Shown here: in pieces, positions 1-4,529 of the stretch
Layout: each line of letters starts with the position of its first letter
Numbering within the stretch: position 1 is the first letter of the stretch
From: Streptosporangiaceae bacterium
GTDB lineage: Bacteria > Actinomycetota > Actinomycetes > Streptosporangiales > Streptosporangiaceae
Direction: 5' to 3'
Length of the DNA: 6,734 bases
NCBI GenBank assembly: GCA_030039095.1
Contig: JASHQP010000161.1
Coordinates: forward strand, 1 to 6,734
Position numbers and translations under genes: made by a program
The notes under the pieces: generated by a model
Seen by the model: only the letters and a program-made list of their open reading frames with translations
Told to the model about the DNA's origin: nothing
Databases searched by the model: none

Positions 1-2
1 TC

Positions 3-164
3 GCGACCGCCGTGCAGGCCGGCGTGCCACCGTCGGGCCCGCCGGAACTGCCTCCCGAGGAGCCAATCCAGCCGGTGACGGAGGCAGTCAGGGCGGTGCT
101 CGGCGTTCTGGCGAGTCCCCGGGGGCCGGCGCCCGAGCCCGCGGACGCGCCGGCAGTATCCTGA
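3..164 (+). CDS. C-terminal end of an unidentified protein (5' end outside window)
   Basis: An open plus-strand frame enters from the left edge and ends at TGA 162-164, giving 53 visible residues. The tail is rich in Pro, Ala and Glu (for example PPELPPEEP near residues 14-22) with one short hydrophobic helix-like stretch (AVRAVLGVLA), so it looks like a flexible C-terminus. About 83% of its codons end in G or C. Of the other plus-strand frames, one is closed by a stop within the first 80 bases and the other has a weaker G/C bias. It ends 7 nt before the next start codon, which suggests the two genes are read together. Nothing in the tail identifies the family. A MerR-type regulator would suit the downstream gene, but that is only a guess from context. 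Non-coding status cannot be excluded. Confidence 0.45.
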   Translation, partial: ATAVQAGVPPSGPPELPPEEPIQPVTEAVRAVLGVLASPRGPAPEPADAPAVS

Positions 165-171
165 GGCGCAT

Positions 172-486
172 ATGGACAGCGAATCTCCACCGGTGGCGTG
201 CTCGCTCGGGCAGGACGACCTGGCCGGGCGCGCCGAGCGCTGGCGCTCCCTGGCCGCCCGCGCGCTGGTGCGGGCGTCGCGTACGGAGCGCGGCATGCGG
301 CTCGTGTTCGACTCCGGCCCGGGCGTCGCCGACGAACTGGAAGCCCTGGCCGCGCTGGAACGCGACTGCTGCGCGTTCGCGACCTGGTCGGTCCGCGCCG
401 ACGGCGGCGAGCTCGCCCTCGAGGTCAGCGGGGGCAGCGAGACGGCGGCCGCCGCCGTGCAGTCGATGTTCGCCGCGCTGCGCTAA
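172..486 (+). CDS. Small conserved protein with Cys-Cys motif, MerR-neighbourhood type
   Basis: This is a 104-aa cytosolic protein with no signal peptide or membrane segment. The N-terminal part (residues 9-30, ACSLGQDDLAGRAERWRSLA) has a lone Cys10 followed by an amphipathic Arg/Trp helix. The centre carries LAALERDCCAFATWSV (residues 59-74), with adjacent Cys66-Cys67 followed by Ala-Phe. The rest is a short beta/alpha C-terminus ending in MFAALR. From memory, the pattern 'aCTL...R..W..L...ER.CC.F...L' recurs in unnamed actinobacterial proteins encoded beside MerR regulators or mercury and other heavy-metal genes. The three cysteines would suit thiol or metal chemistry, but function is inferred only. 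GAGG (163-166) lies 5 nt before ATG 172 and supports this start. TATCCT at 157-162 could also act as a -10 element with a 1-3 nt leader. A hairpin begins 3 nt after the stop. Confidence 0.75.
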   Translation: MDSESPPVACSLGQDDLAGRAERWRSLAARALVRASRTERGMRLVFDSGPGVADELEALAALERDCCAFATWSVRADGGELALEVSGGSETAAAAVQSMFAALR

Positions 487-488
487 CG

Positions 489-521
489 CGGCTGCGCGAT
501 CCATTCCTCGCGGCGCAGCCG
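489..521 (+). terminator. Candidate intrinsic terminator hairpin after the Cys-Cys gene
   Basis: CGGCTGCGC (489-497) pairs perfectly with GCGCAGCCG (513-521), a 9-bp GC-rich stem with a 15-nt loop, starting just after the TAA at 484-486. There is no T-tract, which is common for high-GC actinobacterial terminators. The 10-mer gctgcgcgat in the left arm recurs at 561-570. The remaining spacer (522-726) holds no convincing gene. Confidence 0.5.
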
Positions 522-705
522 GTACTCGACGTCGCCATTTCGGCGCTGGCTGCTGCTTCAGCTGCGCGATGCCCGAGCTGATCCAGCCGGGCCCGGCAAC
601 CGCGTCGGGGAGCGATCCGGGCAGCGCACTGCGGAACCCCACTTACGCTGAGCATGTGCTGGTGAACCTGGCCGGCTCCGCGGTGGCCACTGCCTCGCCG
701 CGATC

Positions 706-720
706 AGGTACCAGGTACCT
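706..720 (+). promoter_or_regulatory. 15-bp perfect palindrome just before the lipase start
   Basis: AGGTACC-A-GGTACCT has two 7-bp arms around one central base and ends directly before GGAG (721-724), the probable ribosome-binding site of the next gene. Its position suits a repressor site or an mRNA hairpin that masks the ribosome site. No regulator is identified. Confidence 0.35.
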
Positions 721-725
721 GGAGT

Positions 726-738
726 CATGACAGTCATG
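726..738 (+). promoter_or_regulatory. 13-bp palindrome spanning the lipase start codons
   Basis: CATGAC-A-GTCATG has 6-bp arms around one base. It contains both possible start codons of the SGNH gene (ATG 727 and ATG 736) and lies 5 nt after the 706-720 palindrome. The same segment can be read as a direct repeat of AGTCATG (723-729 and 732-738). It may be a real element or a by-product of the Met-Thr-Val-Met codons. Confidence 0.25.
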
Positions 739-1605
739 CGCGCCGCCGTAGCGGCCGCCCTGGCCCTGGCGGCCGCGGCGGCGTTCACGGCATGCTCGGC
801 CCCGGCACCAGCGAAGCGCGCCGCGGCGAGCTACTACCTCGCGCTCGGCGACTCGCTGTCCCGGGGCGTGCAGCCCGACGCGGCCGGCACCAGCGTCGAG
901 ACCACGCAGGGCTACCCGGACCTGGTGTACGCCCGGCTCCGCCGGGGCCATCCGGGGCTGAGGCTGGTGCAGCTCGGCTGTCCGGGAGAGACCACCCGGA
1001 CGATGATGCACGGCGGCATCTGCCGCTACCCCGGCGGTTCGCAGCTCGCCGCCGCGGTCGCGTTCGTGCGCGCCCACCGGGGGCATCTGCTGCTGATCAC
1101 CATCGACATCGGCGCCAACGATCCAGAGCACTGCGCCGGCCAGCCGGGTCTGGCCGCGCTCGCGTCCTGCATCGGCCAGGTTCCCGGCGCCGCCGCCAAC
1201 CTCACCGAGATCCTGGCCAGGCTGCGCGCTGCGGCCGGCCCAGCCGTGCGCATCGTAGGAATGAGCTACTACCTGCCCGAACTCGCCGAGTGGCGCGACG
1301 GCCCGCTCGGCCAGGTGATCGCCTGGGCCAGCGAGCGGCTCGCCGTCGACTACAACGGCATGCTGGACCGCGCCTACGCGAAGGCCGGCGTCGCCGTCGC
1401 CAACGTGCTCGGCGCGTTCGACACGACCGACTTCGGCAGTCCGGTGATGGTGCCCGGGTTCGGCTACCTGCCCCGCAACGTCGCGCGGATCTGCGAGTGG
1501 ACCTGGGAGTGCGCTCCCCGTCCCCGCGGCCCGAACCAGCACGCGAACCCGGTCGGCTACCGGGTCATCGCCGACGCGGTCATCAAGGCCGCCGACCTCC
1601 CATGA
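727..1605 (+). CDS. Secreted SGNH/GDSL-family lipase/esterase, probable lipoprotein
   Basis: This 292-aa protein is predicted to hydrolyse ester bonds outside the cell. Residues 1-22 form an Ala-rich signal peptide ending in FTAC; Cys23 is a plausible lipidation site, although Phe at -3 is a loose lipobox. SGNH blocks are visible in order: LGDSLSRG (40-47, nucleophile Ser43), LGCPGETT (83-90, oxyanion Gly), IGAND (128-132, Asn131) and QHANPVGY (271-278, catalytic His272). The Asp usually found two or three residues before this His is absent (Pro269, Asn270). Besides Cys23 there are six cysteines (85, 99, 136, 148, 256, 262), spaced as three likely disulfides, as in actinomycete secreted SGNH esterases. 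The start is uncertain. GGAG (721-724) lies only 2 nt from ATG 727 and 11 nt from ATG 736; both starts keep the signal peptide. A hairpin follows the stop and the next gene has its own promoter, so it is probably a single-gene unit. The substrate cannot be predicted. Confidence 0.88.
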   Translation: MTVMRAAVAAALALAAAAAFTACSAPAPAKRAAASYYLALGDSLSRGVQPDAAGTSVETTQGYPDLVYARLRRGHPGLRLVQLGCPGETTRTMMHGGICRYPGGSQLAAAVAFVRAHRGHLLLITIDIGANDPEHCAGQPGLAALASCIGQVPGAAANLTEILARLRAAAGPAVRIVGMSYYLPELAEWRDGPLGQVIAWASERLAVDYNGMLDRAYAKAGVAVANVLGAFDTTDFGSPVMVPGFGYLPRNVARICEWTWECAPRPRGPNQHANPVGYRVIADAVIKAADLP

Positions 1606-1628
1606 GGCGCGACGGCCCGCGTGGCGCC
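1606..1628 (+). terminator. Candidate intrinsic terminator hairpin after the lipase gene
   Basis: GGCGC (1606-1610) pairs with GCGCC (1624-1628). After one G-G mismatch the stem continues with 1612-1614 pairing to 1620-1622 around a 5-nt loop. The structure begins on the base after the TGA (1603-1605). There is no T-tract. Confidence 0.45.
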
Positions 1629-1648
1629 GGCCGCTCCTGACCGGCTGA

Positions 1649-1917
1649 TTGCAACCGGATGCGTGGCTCGGCGCATCTGTATGTGTGTTGACATGCCTTC
1701 GCCCAGTCGAGCACCGGCATCGAGGTCGTCCCGATTGCCACGGCCACCGACACGGCAGGAAAGCCGGTCAGCGTGGCCGGGAACGCCGCCATGGCGATCA
1801 CGCCCGATGGGCAGCAGAAACTGGGTCACCCCGATCTCAACGGCCACGGACAAGCCAGGGATGCCACTCACTTTCCGCGGCGATCTCGTCGCGATCGTCG
1901 TGGGCCCGACGCCCTGA
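1649..1917 (+). pseudogene. Frameshifted remnant of a YVTN/YncE-type beta-propeller repeat protein
   Basis: No intact gene fits this spacer, but two frames in succession spell neighbouring units of one repeat. In the frame of 1707, residues VVPIATATDTAGKPV (1725-1769) are followed by AMAITPDG (1788-1811). In the next frame over, VTPISTATDKPGMPL (1825-1869) is followed by VAIVVGPTP and a stop (1915-1917). The two 15-residue units match at 9 positions. They resemble the 'VTPI-TATN-AGKPI...AITPDGKTAYV' blade of actinobacterial YVTN/YncE-like propellers, which are usually secreted. The units start 100 bp apart, so the frame changes, and the usual residues after PDG (KTAYV and the turn) are missing. 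This indicates a deletion near 1811-1825. A third frame upstream, LQPDA...ASVCV (about 1649-1687), may be the end of an earlier blade (PDG...TVYV). There is no start codon context, signal peptide or full propeller. The fragment is probably inert, and its 3' end abuts the next gene's promoter. Confidence 0.65.
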
Positions 1918-1938
1918 CCTGCCTGGCCACCGTGCGCC

Positions 1939-1966
1939 TTGACAGCCGAGCCGGTCTCTGTATCCT
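1939..1966 (+). promoter_or_regulatory. Promoter of the GntR-ABC operon (leaderless geometry)
   Basis: A consensus -35 TTGACA (1939-1944), a 16-nt spacer and -10 TATCCT (1961-1966) make a strong housekeeping-type promoter. The expected transcription start, about 7 nt after the -10, falls on ATG 1973. No purine-rich ribosome site lies between them, so a leaderless transcript is likely. ACAG (1942-1945) and CTGT (1958-1961) form a weak inverted repeat between the two boxes and are the only operator-like signal seen. Confidence 0.75.
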
Positions 1967-1972
1967 TGTCTT

Positions 1973-2473
1973 ATGGCAATAGATAAAGGGATCAGCGGCC
2001 GGGGATCAGGGTCCCCGATCGAGTTCCGGCTCGACGCGGGCTCGGGGGTGCCGACGTATCTGCAGCTGGTCCAGCAGGTCGAGCACGCGCTGCGGCTCGG
2101 CTACCTCGAGCCCGGCGACCAGCTGCCAAAGGTCAGGGACGTGGTCGCCTCGCTGGCGATCAACCCGAACACCGTCCTCAAGGCCTACCGCGAGCTGGAG
2201 ACGAAGGGCCTGGCCGCCGGCCGGCCCGGCCAGGGCACGTTCGTCGAGGCCACCCTCAGCCAGGTCGCGCTGCCCGAGCTGGCCACGCTGCGCCGCTCGC
2301 TGCTCGGCTGGCTCGCCTCCGCCGACGGGGCTGGCCTGGACGAAGACGGGATCGTCGCCCTGTTCAGCAGCGCGCTGCGGGATTTCTTCAAGAGCCGGGA
2401 TCGCTCACCGGCCCGGCCTTCTGAGGCAACCCGGCCTTCTGAGGCAATGGGTGGAGGGACGGGCATCGCGTGA
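1973..2473 (+). CDS. GntR-family transcriptional regulator, YtrA subfamily
   Basis: This is a 166-aa DNA-binding protein that most likely represses its own operon until an inducer binds. Residues 25-91 form the winged helix: VPTYLQLVQQVEHAL (first helix), GYLEPGDQLPKVRDVVASLA (helix and turn), NPNTVLKAYRELE (recognition helix, 65-77) and the wing GRPGQGTFV (83-91). The C-terminal region is only about 75 residues and helical (LRRSLLGWLASA, IVALFSSALRDFF), too short for the FadR or UTRA effector domains, as in the YtrA subfamily. YtrA regulators are typically encoded beside ABC exporter genes, as here. The ATG at 1973 is chosen because the promoter places the transcript start there and no ribosome site exists upstream. 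The last 20 or so residues contain a duplicated RPSEA unit and a Gly-rich tail, probably disordered. The stop overlaps the ATPase start (GTGA, 2470-2473), so translation is probably coupled. Confidence 0.92.
   Translation: MAIDKGISGRGSGSPIEFRLDAGSGVPTYLQLVQQVEHALRLGYLEPGDQLPKVRDVVASLAINPNTVLKAYRELETKGLAAGRPGQGTFVEATLSQVALPELATLRRSLLGWLASADGAGLDEDGIVALFSSALRDFFKSRDRSPARPSEATRPSEAMGGGTGIA
2412..2447 (+). repeat. 18-bp perfect tandem duplication in the regulator's C-terminus
   Basis: The 18-mer cccggccttctgaggcaa occurs twice back to back (2412-2429 and 2430-2447). It adds six codons in frame, giving RPSEAT then RPSEAM. Each copy holds a small hairpin, GCCT-TCTG-AGGC. The array sits just before the ATPase ribosome-binding site (2453-2458). 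Confidence 0.9.
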
Positions 2474-3384
2474 ACGTCATCGAGACCAGCGGGCTCGGCA
2501 AGCGTTACCACCAGAGCTGGGCGCTGCGCGAGTGCTCGCTGGCGATCCCGCCCGGGCATGTGGCCGCGCTGGTCGGCCCGAACGGCGCGGGCAAGACCAC
2601 GCTGCTGAACCTGACCGTCGGCCTGGCAACGCCGAGCGCGGGCGTCGTCACCGTGCTCGGCGGCATGCCAGCGGGCTCGCCCGGCGCGCTGGACGGCATC
2701 GCGTTCGTCGCCCAGGACACGCCGGTGTACAAGAACCTGTCGGTCGCGGACATGCTGCACCTGACCCGCAACCTCAACCGGCACTTCGACCAGGGGTACG
2801 CGCGGGCGCGGCTGGACGAACTGGGCATCCCTCTCAGGCGGAAGGCCGGAAAGCTCTCCGGCGGCCAGCAGGCTCAGCTCGCGCTCACCCTGGCGCTGGC
2901 CAGGCGGCCGCAGCTGCTCGTCCTCGACGAGCCGCTGGCGAACCTCGACCCGCTGGCGCGGCACGACTTCATGGCCGTCGTCATGGCCAGTGCGGCCGAG
3001 AGCGGGATGTCGGTTGTGCTGTCCTCGCACGTGCTCGCCGAGCTGGAACGGGTGGCCGACTACCTCATCCTGGTGTCGGGCGGCCGGGTCCAGGTGGCCG
3101 GCGAGGTCGACGACCTGCTGGCCGGCCACCGCGTGCTGACCGGCCCGGCTTCCGATGCGCGGATGCACGAGGAACTAGCGGTGGTGCACGAAAGGCGCGG
3201 AGAGGCGCAGGCCCACCTGCTGGTGCGGACCGGCGGGCCGTCCGACGCGGTGCCTTCCGGCTGGGAGGCGCACCCCGTCGGCCTGGAAGAGCTCGTTCTG
3301 GCGTACCTGCGCCAGCCCGGTGCTGCCGCGCTGCCCGGCCCGGCGCGCACCAAGAACGCCGAGCCCACGGAGGTAACGAGATGA
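2470..3384 (+). CDS. ABC transporter ATP-binding protein (exporter type)
   Basis: This 304-aa cytoplasmic ATPase powers the permease encoded next. All nucleotide-binding motifs are intact: Walker A GPNGAGKTT (36-44), Q-loop Gln82 in FVAQD, signature LSGGQ (129-133), Walker B LLVLDEP (149-155), D-loop NLD (158-160) and H-loop His187 (LSSH). The core ends near residue 218. A roughly 85-residue C-terminal extension follows, including the GLEELVLAYL helix (271-280) common in ABC-2 exporter ATPases such as the YtrB, CcmA and drug-resistance types. GTG 2470 overlaps the regulator stop. GGAGGG (2453-2458) lies 11 nt upstream, a little far, so coupling probably helps initiation. It ends in a 4-nt ATGA overlap with the permease. 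The substrate is unknown; YtrA-type operons elsewhere respond to cell-envelope antibiotics, but nothing here shows that directly. Confidence 0.95.
   Translation: MNVIETSGLGKRYHQSWALRECSLAIPPGHVAALVGPNGAGKTTLLNLTVGLATPSAGVVTVLGGMPAGSPGALDGIAFVAQDTPVYKNLSVADMLHLTRNLNRHFDQGYARARLDELGIPLRRKAGKLSGGQQAQLALTLALARRPQLLVLDEPLANLDPLARHDFMAVVMASAAESGMSVVLSSHVLAELERVADYLILVSGGRVQVAGEVDDLLAGHRVLTGPASDARMHEELAVVHERRGEAQAHLLVRTGGPSDAVPSGWEAHPVGLEELVLAYLRQPGAAALPGPARTKNAEPTEVTR
3369..3374 (+). promoter_or_regulatory. Ribosome-binding site that fixes the permease start
   Basis: GGAGGT lies 6 nt before ATG 3381, inside the end of the ATPase gene. It decides the start, because the permease frame stays open upstream to about 2451 through sequence that is really the ATPase read out of frame. 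Confidence 0.85.
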
Positions 3385-4448
3385 CCGCGATGGCCACACC
3401 GGCACAGCCGGCCCGCGACGCGCGGCTGCGGCCGGTGCCGTGGCGGGGAATGGCCTGGGTCAGCTGGCGCCAGCACCGCGCCGCGCTGGCCGGCCTTCTC
3501 GCGGTGCTCGGCGTCGTCGGCCTGTACCTGTACTTCACGGGCCTGGACCTGCGCCACGACGTGACCGCCTACGGCGAGATGTTCACCGCGAACGGCAGCG
3601 GCAAGATGGAGATGACGCCGACCTCGGCGCTGCTCCAGATATTGCCGGCGCTGATCGGGGCGTTCGTCGGCGCGCCGGTGCTGGCCAGGGAGCTGGAGAC
3701 CGGCACCTTCCGGTACACCTGGACCCAGGGATTCGGGCGCGAGCGGTGGGCCGCGGCCAAGCTCGCGCAGATCGCCGTCGCGGTCACGGTCGTCGCCGGG
3801 GTGTTCGGTTTCCTTTTCTCCTGGTGCTACGAGCCGATCATCGGCGTGCGCCAGGGCCTCAGTCCGCTCATGGCCATCACGTTCGACCTGCGCGGGGTGG
3901 CGTTCGCCGGGTGGGCGCTGGTCGCCTTCGCGATCGGCGTGCTGGCCGGCGTGCTCATCCGCCGGGTCGTCCCCGCGATGTTCGCCACGCTTGCCGCGTG
4001 GAGCGGGCTCGCCGTCGTCACCGGCGTGTTCCTGCGACCGCACTACGAGACGCCGCTGGTCACCAGTGGATTCAGGCCGCTTACTGCTGCCTGGGTGATC
4101 GGCCAGCGGTGGACGCTGCACGGCAGGCCCGTCAGCCTCTCCACCGTCGACCAGGTTCTGCACAAGCTCGGCGCGATCGAGGCCGCGCCCGGAGTATTCG
4201 GCGCGGCACCCACCGGATCCGGCCAGCCGGGCGGCGGATTCGGCCAGACGGCCAGCGCGGCCAGATCTCCCTCACGGAACGTGAATCCCGTGCCGTACCT
4301 CGTCCACCACGGCTTTGCGCAACTGACGACGTATCAGCCGGCCAGCCGGTTCTGGCCGTTCCAGTGGATCGAGGGCGGCTGGCTGCTCGCGCTGTCCCTG
4401 CTGCTCATCGCAGGGACCATCTGGGTTATCCGCCGGCGCGCGGCCTGA
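3381..4448 (+). CDS. ABC-2 type transporter permease
   Basis: This 355-aa inner-membrane protein forms the channel part of the exporter. About six hydrophobic segments are visible: residues 35-53, 83-101, 128-148, 170-192, 198-218 and 332-350. Between the second and third is the cytoplasmic motif ARELETGTFRYTWTQGFGRE (102-121), with RWAAAKL following. From memory this 'ELE.GT...TQ....RW...KL' pattern typifies actinobacterial ABC-2 permeases partnered with YtrA-type regulators, and it probably contacts the ATPase. A roughly 110-residue extracytoplasmic loop (about 219-331) lies before the last segment. It includes a Gly-rich stretch (271-289) and the conserved-looking YQPASRFWPFQWIEGG (318-333). 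The last segment is followed by a positive IRRR end. With one permease gene present, the transporter is probably a homodimer with two ATPase subunits. Confidence 0.92.
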   Translation: MTAMATPAQPARDARLRPVPWRGMAWVSWRQHRAALAGLLAVLGVVGLYLYFTGLDLRHDVTAYGEMFTANGSGKMEMTPTSALLQILPALIGAFVGAPVLARELETGTFRYTWTQGFGRERWAAAKLAQIAVAVTVVAGVFGFLFSWCYEPIIGVRQGLSPLMAITFDLRGVAFAGWALVAFAIGVLAGVLIRRVVPAMFATLAAWSGLAVVTGVFLRPHYETPLVTSGFRPLTAAWVIGQRWTLHGRPVSLSTVDQVLHKLGAIEAAPGVFGAAPTGSGQPGGGFGQTASAARSPSRNVNPVPYLVHHGFAQLTTYQPASRFWPFQWIEGGWLLALSLLLIAGTIWVIRRRAA

Positions 4449-4474
4449 GCCGCCGAGCGGGCGCCGCCACCATG

Positions 4475-4484
4475 GTCCTAGGAC
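4475..4484 (+). promoter_or_regulatory. 10-bp perfect palindrome upstream of the Rieske gene
   Basis: GTCCTAGGAC is a perfect palindrome that slightly overlaps a second one, ACCATGGT (4469-4476). Both sit in the 81-bp spacer between the permease stop and the Rieske gene, about 46-61 nt before its start. That distance suits an activator or repressor site, but length alone makes chance occurrence possible. Confidence 0.25.
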
Positions 4485-4517
4485 GAACGGCCGATGTGCG
4501 GGCGAGGCACGCGGAGT

Positions 4518-4523
4518 TACCGT
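4518..4523 (+). promoter_or_regulatory. Candidate -10 box for leaderless transcription of the Rieske gene
   Basis: TACCGT fits TANNNT and ends 6 nt before ATG 4530, exactly the spacing seen at the GntR promoter. The -35 region is poor (TGTGCG at 4495-4500, 17-nt spacer). The only purine-rich alternative, GGAG 4513-4516, is 13 nt from the ATG, too far for a good ribosome site. Confidence 0.45.
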
Positions 4524-4529
4524 CGACGC

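Noticed and set aside
643..1542. Minus-strand frame of about 299 codons over the lipase gene
   Set aside because: No recognisable domain; the plus strand encodes a complete SGNH motif set with a signal peptide.
1621..1982. Intact genes in the 1606-1972 spacer
   Set aside because: Three overlapping frames are open, but propeller-like residues jump from one to another and no start has a ribosome site. A broken gene explains this better.
2209..2234. Inverted repeat CCTGGCC...GGCCAGG inside the regulator gene
   Set aside because: It encodes the conserved wing of the GntR domain (LAAGRPGQG), and GGCC-rich codons make such a match likely by chance.
2451..3380. Upstream extension of the permease frame back to 2451
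   Set aside because: This stretch is the ATPase gene read out of frame, giving low-complexity Arg-rich residues. GGAGGT and ATG 3381 mark the true start.
4440..4453. 5-bp hairpin GCGGC-CTGA-GCCGC over the permease stop
   Set aside because: Too short to call a terminator in DNA of this GC content; no stronger structure was seen after the operon.
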